Positions 7,325-12,770 of a stretch of DNA of 12,770 bases are shown here, in pieces. The translations under genes were made by a program, and so were the position numbers. The stretch is from Chloroflexota bacterium (GTDB lineage: Bacteria > Chloroflexota > UBA6077 > FW602-bin22 > JACQUS01). The DNA is taken from contig JACQUS010000030.1 of the NCBI GenBank assembly GCA_016210125.1, forward strand, positions 1 to 12,770, in the 5' to 3' direction. Under the pieces are notes generated by a model. The model was not told where the DNA came from and made no database searches. It saw only the letters and a list, made by a program, of their open reading frames with translations. Every line of letters starts with the position of its first letter. Within the stretch, counting starts at the first letter, position 1.

Positions 7325-7386
7325 CATTGCCATAGGCACGCGCGTGAGCTGCTCTGCCATTGTAGCATTGCCATTCAAGCATGCTT
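7325..7386 (-). promoter_or_regulatory. Repeats upstream of the methylase gene, possible promoter/operator
   Basis: CATTGCCAT occurs twice (7325-7333 and 7366-7374), with a partial copy between (CCATTG at 7357-7362). A perfect 10-bp palindrome AAGCATGCTT lies at 7377-7386. On the minus strand TACAAT (7364-7359) could be a -10 box for the restriction-modification transcript, without a good -35 at 17 bp. Transcription from here would leave a leader of about 130 bases before the ATG at 7224. The arrangement could be an operator for self-limiting expression; no controller-protein gene is visible nearby. Confidence 0.3.
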
Positions 7387-7457
7387 TGGGCGCGCAGGCA
7401 ACGATGCCCTGGATATTCTAGCGCACGGTGGACGAAGGGGCCGCATGTCAGGTGCGA

Positions 7458-7463
7458 TATACT
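7458..7463 (+). promoter_or_regulatory. Possible -10 hexamer ahead of the DUF1802 gene
   Basis: TATACT matches the -10 consensus at five of six positions, 42 bp before the ATG at 7506. A recognisable -35 is missing at normal spacing. A very strong purine run (GGAGG at 7497-7501 extended by Gs) then serves as ribosome binding site immediately before the ATG. The 281-bp region 7225-7505 otherwise holds no gene. Confidence 0.25.
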
Positions 7464-7505
7464 GGACCAAGGGTACGCGGAGCGGCCGCCTAAGACGGAG
7501 GGGGG

Positions 7506-8123
7506 ATGAGCACCGTATTGACCGCCAGCCGCGAGGGGCTGAAGGAGTGGGCCGTCGCGGTGCGCGCGCTGGCCGAAGGACGGCACATCGTCCTGCTGCG
7601 CAAGGGCGGCATCCGCGAGGAGGGCAAGCGCTTCCACGTCGCCCATCGCGCCTTCTGGCTCTACCCCACGTTCGAGCACCAGCAGCCGGCCCTCGTCCAG
7701 CCGGCCTACCACGACCTGCTCGGGCACGTCCTGGCCGAGTCGCGCGGTCCGCGCACCGTGCGCATCGAGGCCTGGGCCGAGGTGACGCACGCCTTCGCCG
7801 TGCGCGACGCCGAGACCGTCGAGGCGCTCACCGGCTACCACCTGTGGACTGGCGACTACGCCGCCGAGCGCCTGCGCTGGCAGCCGAAGCAGCCGCTGCA
7901 CGTCCTGCTGCTGCGCGTCGCGCGGCTGCCCGAGCCGGTTGAGCTGCCGCTGCGCGCTGAGTACGGCGGCTGCCGCTCGTGGGTCGAGCTGGAGCGGCCG
8001 CTCGAGACTGCGCCGGCGCAGCCGGTGCTCGACGCCGCGGCGTATGCCGCGCGCACGGCCGAGCTGGGTGAGGTCCTGCGCCGCGCCGAGCCGATTGACG
8101 CTGATCGCCGCGAGATGCTATGA
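7506..8123 (+). CDS. DUF1802 family protein
   Basis: This 205-residue soluble protein of unknown function belongs to the DUF1802 family. The family pattern is clear: LKEWAVAVRALAEGRHIVLLRKGGIREEGKRF-type sequence from residue 12 to 43, then FWLYPTFEHQ (56-65). Later segments include WAEVTHAFAV and GYHLWTGDYA. No signal peptide or membrane segment is visible. ATG 7506 is chosen because it follows a dense purine ribosome binding site and precedes the conserved LKEWA segment closely. The gene lies 94 bp upstream of hemA on the same strand and is probably co-transcribed with it. This placement suggests, but does not show, a link to tetrapyrrole synthesis. I make no biochemical claim. Confidence 0.85.
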   Translation: MSTVLTASREGLKEWAVAVRALAEGRHIVLLRKGGIREEGKRFHVAHRAFWLYPTFEHQQPALVQPAYHDLLGHVLAESRGPRTVRIEAWAEVTHAFAVRDAETVEALTGYHLWTGDYAAERLRWQPKQPLHVLLLRVARLPEPVELPLRAEYGGCRSWVELERPLETAPAQPVLDAAAYAARTAELGEVLRRAEPIDADRREML

Positions 8124-8217
8124 TGCCTGTTGGGCCGGTGGATGCGCTCCGGTTCGTGCGCCGACAAGACGATCATCGCGGCTGCTCACTGTGGAGCGCC
8201 GGGGTGAGGACTGACCG

Positions 8218-9570
8218 TTGCATCTGCTCGTCGTCGGGTTGAGCCACAAGACTGCCCCGGTCGAGGTCCGCGAGAGACTGGCCTTCACCCCGGCGATCCT
8301 CGGTCCGGCGCTGGCGCGGCTGCGCCGCTACGTCCTCGAAGGCGCCGTTCTGTCCACCTGCAACCGCGCGGAGGTCTACGCGCTCGTCGGCCACCGCTCG
8401 ACGGGCGAGGACAGCGTGCGGCGCTTCATTGGCGACGCGCACGGCGTGCCGACGGAGCAGTTCGCCCCGTACGTGTACGTGCGCAGCCAGAACGACGCGG
8501 TGCGCCACCTCTTCCACGTCGCCAGTGGCCTCGACTCCATGGTCTTGGGCGAGCCTCAGATTCTCGGACAGGTGCGCGAGGCCCACGAGCGGGCCGCGCA
8601 GGCCGGCACCGCGCAGCGCGTCGTCGAGCAGCTCTTTCGCCAGGCCGTGACCGTCGGCAAGCGCGCGCGGACGCAGACGGGCATCGCCCGCCGGACGGTG
8701 TCGGTCAGCCACGTGGCGGTGATGCTGGCGCGGCAGATTTTCGGCGATCTCGGGCCGCGCACGGCCCTGATCGTCGGCGCCGGCGAGATGGGCGCGCAGA
8801 CCGCCCGCGCGCTCACGCAGCACGGCGTGACGAGTCTGCTCGTGGCCAACCGCACGCCGGCGCGCTCGCGGCGGCTCAGCGCCGCGCTGGGCGGCGAGTG
8901 GCTGCCGTTCGAGCGGCTGGACGAGGCGCTGGCGCGGGCCGACGTCGTCGTCGTCTCCACCTCGGCCCGGGAGCGGGTCATCGACGCCGAGCAGGTGCGG
9001 CACGTCATGGGCGGGCGGCCCGGGCGACCGTTGTTCATCATCGACATCGGCCTGCCGCGCAACGTCGCCTCCGAGGTCGGCGACCTCGTGGACGTGTACG
9101 TCTACGACCTGGACGATCTGCAAGCCATTTGCGACGCCAACCTGCGCGAGCGCGCGCAGGAGGCCGAGAAGGTCCGCCGACTTATTGACGACGAAGTCGA
9201 GAAGTTCGCGCGCTGGTGGCAGGCGCTCGAAGTCGTGCCGACGATCGGCGCTCTGCGCGCACAGGCCGAGGGCATCCGTGCCGCCGAGGTCCAGCGGGCT
9301 TTGGCGAAGCTGGGCCACCTCTCGGAGCGCGACCGCCGCGTCGTGCAGGCGCTGTCGGGTGCCATCGTCAACAAGCTGCTGCACACGCCGATCACGAGGC
9401 TCAAGGAGCACGACGAGGGCCGGCTCTACAGCGTCGTCCTGCGCGAGCTGTTCGGGCTGGCGACCGATGCGGCCGAGCCTGGCTGGGGCGCGGCCGCTTA
9501 CGGGCCGGTGGACGCGCCCGAGGGCGCGCCGGCCGAGCGGCCGCCGTCCGCTGCCCGGCCCGGGGCGTGA
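8218..9570 (+). CDS. hemA: Glutamyl-tRNA reductase
   Basis: HemA reduces glutamate charged on tRNA-Glu to glutamate-1-semialdehyde with NADPH, the first committed and usually regulated step of tetrapyrrole synthesis by the C5 route. The 450 residues cover the full enzyme. VGLSHKTAPVEVRE is at 6-19 and the nucleophilic C48 lies in STCNRAE (46-52). GLDSMVLGEPQILGQV (104-119) ends the catalytic domain. The NADPH-binding GAGEMG is at 187-192 with NRT at 211-213, and a helical dimerisation domain follows. The start is TTG at 8218. A TGA at 8212-8214 closes the frame just upstream, and homologues begin MH(L/I)xxVGLSHKTAP, so no ATG or GTG is available. GGGTGAGGA at about 8202-8210 provides the ribosome binding site. 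The TTG may keep translation low. No hemC follows, although hemC often lies next in such clusters. Confidence 0.96.
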   Translation: MHLLVVGLSHKTAPVEVRERLAFTPAILGPALARLRRYVLEGAVLSTCNRAEVYALVGHRSTGEDSVRRFIGDAHGVPTEQFAPYVYVRSQNDAVRHLFHVASGLDSMVLGEPQILGQVREAHERAAQAGTAQRVVEQLFRQAVTVGKRARTQTGIARRTVSVSHVAVMLARQIFGDLGPRTALIVGAGEMGAQTARALTQHGVTSLLVANRTPARSRRLSAALGGEWLPFERLDEALARADVVVVSTSARERVIDAEQVRHVMGGRPGRPLFIIDIGLPRNVASEVGDLVDVYVYDLDDLQAICDANLRERAQEAEKVRRLIDDEVEKFARWWQALEVVPTIGALRAQAEGIRAAEVQRALAKLGHLSERDRRVVQALSGAIVNKLLHTPITRLKEHDEGRLYSVVLRELFGLATDAAEPGWGAAAYGPVDAPEGAPAERPPSAARPGA

Positions 9571-9682
9571 GCCGCCCGCCTAATCGCGGTTGCCTCCTGC
9601 TACCGTGGTGCGTCTGCCCGTTCGGCGTCGTGGGCGCCCGAGCTGAGTCGGTTCGCCTTGCAGTGAGCGCGCGCAGCACAAG

Positions 9683-9803
9683 GTAATACCGATTCGCCGA
9701 ACACAGGCGTATGTGTGACGACCGTTCCGTAGGGGCGGGGGACAAGCCCCCGCGCTACGCTCGGGGCCATACGTACGGCCTCTGCCAGTGGAATTGGTAT
9801 GAG
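9683..9803. repeat. Imperfect long palindrome of MITE/REP type
   Basis: The two halves are imperfect reverse complements over roughly 50 bp each. Outer ends ATACCGATTC (9687-9696) and GAATTGGTAT (9791-9800) match at 9 of 10 positions when one is reversed. The core has GTAG (9729-9732) against CTAC (9755-9758), and GCGGGGG (9735-9741) against CCCCCGC (9747-9753). No coding sequence lies inside. This is the form of a small nonautonomous mobile element or a large REP element. Target duplications are not obvious, and other copies cannot be sought within the window. Confidence 0.55.
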
Positions 9804-9828
9804 CCGAGCAACCCGGGCGCTGCTCGGC
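9803..9828. repeat. 8-bp hairpin after the long palindrome
   Basis: GCCGAGCA (9803-9810) and TGCTCGGC (9821-9828) are perfect reverse complements around a 10-base loop. It abuts the long palindrome and may be part of the same element or an mRNA structure in the cobA-hemD leader. No T-run follows. Confidence 0.45.
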
Positions 9829-9956
9829 GCGGCGGCCGCGGCCCCGCCGCCGAAGCGGCAGGGCGCGTCCCACCGACGCGCGCGCTGAGCACAGGGCAAG
9901 CCTAGCCGGTCGGGCGCTCCGCGGCGCGGCAGCACGAGTATGCAGCGAAGAGTCCG

Positions 9957-11471
9957 ATGCAGCACGTAGGCAGCGTGGCCCTCGTCGGCGCCGGGCCGGG
10001 CGACCCCGACCTGCTAACGCTGCGCGCTGCGCTCTGTCTGGCCGAGGCCGAGGTGGTCGTATACGACCGCCTCGTCAGCGCGGAGGTGCTGGCGCTTATC
10101 CCGCCGCGCGCAGAGCGCGTCTACGTCGGCAAGGAATCGGGGGCGCATGCCCTCGACCAGGCCGGCATCAGTGCCCTGCTGGTCGAGCGCGCGCGGACCG
10201 GGCAGCGCGTCGTCCGGCTGAAGGGTGGCGATCCGTTCGTCTTCGGTCGCGGCGGCGAGGAGGCCGAGGCGCTGGCCGCGGCCGGCGTGCCGTTCGAGAT
10301 CGTGCCCGGCGTGACCTCGGCCGTCGCCGTGCCGGCCTACGCTGGCATCCCCGTGACCCATCGCCAGGTGGCCACGTCGTTCGCCGTCACCACCGGGCAC
10401 GAGGACCCGGCCAAGGGACTGGAGACGGTCAACTGGCCGGAGCTCGCGCGCGGCGCGGACACCCTCGTCGTGCTGATGGGCGTCGGCGCACTGGACGACG
10501 TCGTGGCCCGCCTGCTCTCCGCCGGCCGCGGCGCGGGCACGCCGACGGCCGTGGTCCGCTGGGGCACGACGCCGGAGCAGCAGACCGTGGTCGCCCCGTT
10601 GGCCGAGATCGCGGCCGCGGTGCGCGCGGCCGGCCTGCGGCCGCCGGCGCTCTTGGTGGTCGGCGAGGTCGTCGCGCTGCGCGAGCGGCTGCGCTGGTTC
10701 GACCGTCGGCCGCTCTTTGGCAGGCGTGTCCTGGTCACGCGGACGCGCGAGCAGGCGAGCCGGCTCGTCCGTCTACTGCGCGAGCAGGGCGCGCGCCCCA
10801 TCGAGGTGCCCAGCATCGCCGTCGTGGACCCGGAGGATTGGTCGCCGGCGGACGGTGCGCTGCGGCGGCTGGGCGACTTCGACTGGCTGGTGCTGACCAG
10901 CGCCAACGGCGTGCAGTGGCTCTTCGCGCGGCTGGCGCACCTCGACGGCGACGCGCGCTGGCTGGCGCCGGTGCGCGTGGCGGCGATTGGCCCGGCGACG
11001 GCGGCGGGCCTGCGGGCGCAGGGCATCGTGCCCGACCTCGTGCCGGCCGAGTTCCGCGGCACGGCGGTCGCCGAGGCGCTGGTGGCCGCCGGCGCGCGCG
11101 GCCAGCAGGTGCTGCTCTGCCGCGCTGCCGAAGTGCCGGAGGAGCTGGCCAGCCTCCTGCGCGCGGCCGGCGCGGCCGTGCACGAGGTGGCGCTCTATCG
11201 CACAATCGTGCCGGCCGAGTCGGGGCCGCGCGTGCAAGAGGCGCTGCGCGCGGGGGTCGACATCGTGACGTTCACCAGCTCATCGACGGTGCGCAACCTG
11301 CTGGCGCTGGCCGGCGCGGAGGCGGGGCGGCTGGAGCAGGCCATCATCGCCTGCATCGGGCCGGTGACGGCGCGGACCGCGCGCGAGCAGGGCCTGCGGG
11401 TGGACCTCGTCGCGCGCGAGTACACCGTCGAGGGGCTCATGGCGGCGCTCGTCGAGTACTGTGCGCGCTGA
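9957..11471 (+). CDS. cobA-hemD: Fused uroporphyrinogen-III C-methyltransferase and uroporphyrinogen-III synthase
   Basis: This bifunctional cytoplasmic enzyme of 504 residues stands at the branch point of heme, siroheme and cobalamin. Residues 1 to about 245 form the SUMT domain: VGAGPGDPDLLTL (10-22, SAM site), VYDRLVS (35-41), RLKGGDPFVFGRGGEE (87-102), EIVPGVTSA (114-122) and GIPVTHR (130-136). SUMT makes precorrin-2 from uroporphyrinogen III with two SAM. From about 250 the HemD domain begins (RPLFGRRVLVTRTREQASRL), with LTSANGVQWL, AIGPATAAGLRAQG and TFTSSSTVRNL typical of uroporphyrinogen-III synthase, which closes hydroxymethylbilane. Fusions of this order are known in many bacteria. 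The ATG at 9957 is directly before the first SUMT strand; its ribosome binding site is poor. It provides the precorrin-2 used by the cbi genes in this window. Confidence 0.96.
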   Translation: MQHVGSVALVGAGPGDPDLLTLRAALCLAEAEVVVYDRLVSAEVLALIPPRAERVYVGKESGAHALDQAGISALLVERARTGQRVVRLKGGDPFVFGRGGEEAEALAAAGVPFEIVPGVTSAVAVPAYAGIPVTHRQVATSFAVTTGHEDPAKGLETVNWPELARGADTLVVLMGVGALDDVVARLLSAGRGAGTPTAVVRWGTTPEQQTVVAPLAEIAAAVRAAGLRPPALLVVGEVVALRERLRWFDRRPLFGRRVLVTRTREQASRLVRLLREQGARPIEVPSIAVVDPEDWSPADGALRRLGDFDWLVLTSANGVQWLFARLAHLDGDARWLAPVRVAAIGPATAAGLRAQGIVPDLVPAEFRGTAVAEALVAAGARGQQVLLCRAAEVPEELASLLRAAGAAVHEVALYRTIVPAESGPRVQEALRAGVDIVTFTSSSTVRNLLALAGAEAGRLEQAIIACIGPVTARTAREQGLRVDLVAREYTVEGLMAALVEYCAR

Positions 11472-11542
11472 GCGTGTCGCCGGGCGAGCCGCGCGTCCGC
11501 CGGCGGCTGCTAGGTCGCCGGCGCGTGGGACTCAACGACGGA

Positions 11543-11597
11543 GCCCCCACTGCCGGGTCCGCCGCCTCGGATGTCTCCGGCGGCCCGGGGTGGGGGC
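11543..11597. repeat. Large GC-rich hairpin after cobA-hemD
   Basis: Outer arms GCCCCCAC (11543-11550) and GTGGGGGC (11590-11597) are perfect complements. Inside them GCCGCC (11561-11566) pairs with GGCGGC (11579-11584). Its site, 71 bp after the cobA-hemD stop and between convergent genes, fits a transcription end or 3' stabiliser. No T-run follows, so factor-independent termination is doubtful. Confidence 0.5.
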
Positions 11598-11623
11598 ACT
11601 TCCGGCCTTGCCCGCTGGGGGTT

Positions 11624-11655
11624 GAGGCTAGCTCCGCATACTAGGAGCGAGCCTC
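11624..11655. terminator. Hairpin between convergent genes
   Basis: GAGGCTAGCTCC (11624-11635) and GGAGCGAGCCTC (11644-11655) pair at 11 of 12 positions around an 8-base loop. It lies 23 bp beyond the end of the minus-strand secreted-protein gene and could end that transcript, and cobA-hemD from the other side. There is no T-run on either strand, so the terminator role rests on position and stem strength. Confidence 0.45.
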
Positions 11656-11677
11656 GTGAGTGGAGTGGAAGCGCAAG

Positions 11678-12115
11678 CTAGTCGAGCTGGACCGCGGTGC
11701 TCCGGAGCACCTGCCCACCGCCGACGGCAGACACCCAGAAGGTGTTCGCGCCCGCGAGCCGGGCCACCTTCACGTGCGCATTGCCGTTGCCCTGGGCATT
11801 GGTCGCGAGGGCGCTTGGCGCGGTGGGTGCGGCGAGGGGACACGCGCCCGGGTCCTGGTTTACCCAGATGTCGTAGGTCGCGCTGGGCGTCCCGCCCTTG
11901 ACCGCGACCTCGACGATCAGGTCCCCGCTATTGTTGGTGTTCATGACGGCGAAGCCGTACGTCGGCCCGCTAGGGGTGGCCCCGTTCGGGCAATCGTAGG
12001 TGGGATTGTTGTACAGGGCCGCCTTGCCGGCGCCCTTCTGGGCCAGCGCTGCCGAGGCCATGCCGGCCACGAGCAGCAGGCCGAGCGCGAGGCTGAGCAT
12101 GAAGCGGTTCATCAT
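11678..12115 (-). CDS. Small secreted protein of unknown function
   Basis: I do not recognise a named family. The 145-residue product begins MMNRF, followed by a hydrophobic stretch (6-22) and a likely signal peptidase site after ALA at 23-25, giving a mature protein of about 120 residues outside the membrane. The mature part is short, polar and probably all-beta. It includes YGFAVMNTNNSGDLIVEV (53-70), ATYDIWVNQDPGACPL (79-94), GNGNAHVKV (109-117) and TFWVSAVGGGQVLRSTAVQL (125-144). Two cysteines (C42, C92) could form one disulfide. There is no lipobox and no sortase motif. The ATG at 12115 is chosen because GGAGGT (12121-12126) lies 5 bases upstream; the adjacent ATG at 12112 is equally placed. 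It sits alone between hem genes on the opposite strand, with an unusually long leader and an array of direct repeats at its presumed promoter. Confidence 0.8.
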   Translation of the reverse strand: MMNRFMLSLALGLLLVAGMASAALAQKGAGKAALYNNPTYDCPNGATPSGPTYGFAVMNTNNSGDLIVEVAVKGGTPSATYDIWVNQDPGACPLAAPTAPSALATNAQGNGNAHVKVARLAGANTFWVSAVGGGQVLRSTAVQLD

Positions 12116-12346
12116 GGTACACCTCCGGTGTCGATGTGTCCCGACGGCTTGGGTGCGGAGCACGGCACGACCGTGCGCCTCCCCGCGCACATCGGGGCCT
12201 GATCCCCAGGGGCGAAGGCCGCGAAGTCAAAGGTGGTGTGATGCTCGGGGTTCTGCTGGACACGCTGCCCGCCTCTTGGCGGGGCCGGTCCTGGGTTGGT
12301 CGGGCGTTTTGCGCTCGCTGACGACACCTCCTTTCAAGGAAGACTA
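12116..12346 (-). other. Long leader of the secreted-protein gene with an orphan ribosome binding site
   Basis: If transcription starts near 12340, the secreted-protein message has about 225 untranslated bases. Near its 5' end is a near-perfect Shine-Dalgarno AAAGGAGG (12334-12327). No ATG, GTG or TTG stands 5-10 bases after it. A 71-codon frame opens with GTG at 12327, overlapping the Shine-Dalgarno itself, and ends in a TGA overlapping the secreted-protein ATG. It is low-complexity and resembles nothing, so I do not call it a gene. The leader may be a regulatory RNA region. Confidence 0.35.
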
Positions 12347-12363
12347 ATCTAAACTCTACTATG

Positions 12364-12407
12364 TTAAGTTGTCGAAAGGTGAAGAAAAGGTTGAGATCCG
12401 GTTGAGA
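12364..12407 (-). promoter_or_regulatory. PhoB/PhoP-like tandem direct repeats (11-bp period)
   Basis: Read on the minus strand, four units of 11 bp follow each other without gaps. Unit 1 (12407-12397) begins TCTCAACC, unit 2 (12396-12386) TCTCAACC, unit 3 (12385-12375) TCTTCACC and unit 4 (12374-12364) CGACAACT. Units 1 and 2 share eight identical bases, and CAAC or CACC recurs in phase in all four. An 11-bp tandem direct repeat is the binding format of OmpR/PhoB-type response regulators, and TTCACC/TTAACC cores are known from Pho boxes of actinobacteria and cyanobacteria. Possible -10 boxes TAGAGT (12358-12353) or TAGATT (12351-12346) lie just downstream towards the secreted-protein gene. 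Confidence 0.45.
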
Positions 12408-12446
12408 CGCTGCAGGTGCCAAAAGTGCGTTCGCGGTCAGGCCCGG

Positions 12447-12455
12447 TGGTACAAT
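12447..12455 (+). promoter_or_regulatory. Extended -10 promoter for the hemB transcript
   Basis: TGG followed by TACAAT (12450-12455) makes an extended -10 element in GC-rich DNA; the hexamer matches consensus at five of six positions. The -35 region (GCGTTC at 17 bp) is poor, as expected for an extended -10 promoter. A start near 12462 would give a hemB leader of about 190 bases. It is divergent to the secreted-protein promoter region. Confidence 0.4.
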
Positions 12456-12544
12456 GTCCGCGGGCAGATGCCCCAGCCCACTACCGGTTGCGGCGTGCTA
12501 CCCCCGCACGAGTGATACTGCTTCCCCGTGAATACTTGCGCATC

Positions 12545-12611
12545 GGGGTGGGACGACGCGGAGTGGAGAGGTCGCCCAAGGCGATCTCTCCACCAACCTT
12601 TTTGGGGGTGG
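12545..12611 (+). promoter_or_regulatory. Structured hemB leader with terminator-like hairpin and competing pairings
   Basis: TGGAGAG plus TCGCC (12564-12576) pairs with GGCGA plus CTCTCCA (12580-12592) around a CAA loop, interrupted only by one mismatch: a 12-bp stem. Five Ts follow at 12599-12603. GGTGG at 12547-12551 upstream and GGTGG at 12607-12611 downstream could each pair with CCACC (12590-12594) and break the stem base. The segment GGGGTGGGAC (12545-12554), followed by CGCGG at 12557-12561, recalls the T-box antiterminator core, but no Stem I is visible. It may be an attenuator in the hemB leader, or the terminator of a small RNA made from the 12450 promoter. Confidence 0.4.
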
Positions 12612-12652
12612 GGCAGGGCGCGTCGATCAGGACGAGTTCAGGAAGTAGCGGT

Positions 12653-12770
12653 ATGCAGGGGGTCAGCGCTATGGCTGTGACGAGCACTCTGCGCATCGGC
12701 GGGTCGCGGCTGCGCCGCCTGCGCCGCAGCGAGGCGCTGCGCACGCTCGTGCGCGAGACCGAGCTGTCGC
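12653..12770 (+). CDS. hemB: Porphobilinogen synthase (5-aminolevulinate dehydratase), N-terminal part, cut by window end
   Basis: HemB condenses two 5-aminolevulinate molecules to porphobilinogen in the cytoplasm. Only 39 residues are present. Residues 19-39 (RLRRLRRSEALRTLVRETELS) match the conserved N-terminal arm of HemB, usually R-x-R-R-L-R-R-x-x-x-L-R-x-L-V-R-E-T-x-L-S. The hem context supports this: hemA and cobA-hemD lie upstream. ATG 12653 has AGGAAG (12640-12645) 7 bases before it. An in-frame ATG at 12671 with AGGGGG (12657-12662) is the alternative and would remove six residues. Catalytic residues lie beyond the window. A leader with a strong hairpin precedes the gene, so its expression may be controlled separately from hemA. 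Confidence 0.85.
   Translation, partial: MQGVSAMAVTSTLRIGGSRLRRLRRSEALRTLVRETELS

Larger units (their letters stand above)
9571..9956. other. 386-bp gene-free gap between hemA and cobA-hemD
   Basis: No reading frame here resembles a known protein. In particular there is no trace of hemC motifs. The gap contains a 120-bp imperfect palindrome (9683-9803), then an 8-bp hairpin (9803-9828), then GC-rich sequence leading to the cobA-hemD ATG. A promoter for cobA-hemD was not recognised; GAAGAG at 9948-9953 is at best a weak ribosome binding site. Confidence 0.6.

Noticed and set aside
7225..7374. Fifty-residue N-terminal extension of the methylase
   Set aside because: It is Cys/Arg-rich and unlike the family, and FGWYGGK is expected close to the start.
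7044..7901. Minus-strand frame spanning the methylase upstream region and the DUF1802 gene
   Set aside because: It overlaps two supported genes in other frames and shows no family motif.
8173..9411. 412-codon minus-strand open frame opposite hemA
   Set aside because: It mirrors hemA nearly base for base, and its composition is typical of an antisense shadow. HemA is unmistakable on the plus strand.
12112..12327. 71-codon frame before the secreted-protein gene
   Set aside because: Its start overlaps the only Shine-Dalgarno, and the sequence is Pro/Gly/Ala-rich without recognisable features; kept only as part of the leader description.
12462..12604. Full T-box riboswitch
   Set aside because: The antiterminator-like sequence is imperfect and there is no room for a canonical Stem I between the promoter and the motif, so I list only a possible attenuator.

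Overview
The window comes from a GC-rich bacterium. I infer a member of the Chloroflexota, possibly near Sphaerobacter or the Thermomicrobia, from the base composition, a DUF1802 gene, the cobA-hemD fusion and the mix of cbi and hem genes. No rRNA or other marker is present, so the taxonomy is only moderately supported. Most of the window is a tetrapyrrole locus. An adenine-specific restriction-modification pair of visibly lower GC sits inside it on the opposite strand.

Layout: (1) 4-5190, plus strand: corrin-ring genes cbiL (cobI), cbiF (cobM), cbiG, cbiH (cobJ) and cbiA, tightly packed at first (ATGA overlap of cbiL and cbiF), with short gaps around cbiH that hold hairpins. CbiG points to the early-cobalt (anaerobic) branch. 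(2) 5288-7224, minus strand: a D12-class DNA adenine methyltransferase followed by a PD-(D/E)xK-type restriction endonuclease overlapping it by 31 bp. (3) 7506-9570, plus strand: a DUF1802 protein and hemA (glutamyl-tRNA reductase, TTG start). (4) 9571-9956: a gene-free gap with a 120-bp imperfect palindrome of MITE/REP type, where many hem clusters carry hemC. (5) 9957-11471: a cobA-hemD fusion. (6) 11678-12115, minus strand: a small unrecognised secreted protein with a long leader and an 11-bp-periodic, PhoB/PhoP-like array of direct repeats upstream. (7) 12653 to the end, plus strand: the first codons of hemB behind a structured leader with a terminator-like hairpin.

The genes form one pathway. 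HemA starts 5-aminolevulinate synthesis from glutamyl-tRNA, and HemB makes porphobilinogen. The HemD half closes uroporphyrinogen III and the SUMT half methylates it to precorrin-2. CbiL, CbiH, CbiF and CbiG then build and contract the corrin ring, and CbiA amidates the a and c side chains. HemL, HemC, the cobalt chelatase, CbiD, CbiE/T, CbiJ and CbiC are not in the window. Several cbi steps may lie upstream of base 1.

Nothing here is a clearly new system. The observations most worth testing are the hemB leader structure, the PhoB-like operator of the secreted protein, the 5-codon mini-cistron fused to the cbiH start, and the restriction-modification insertion.
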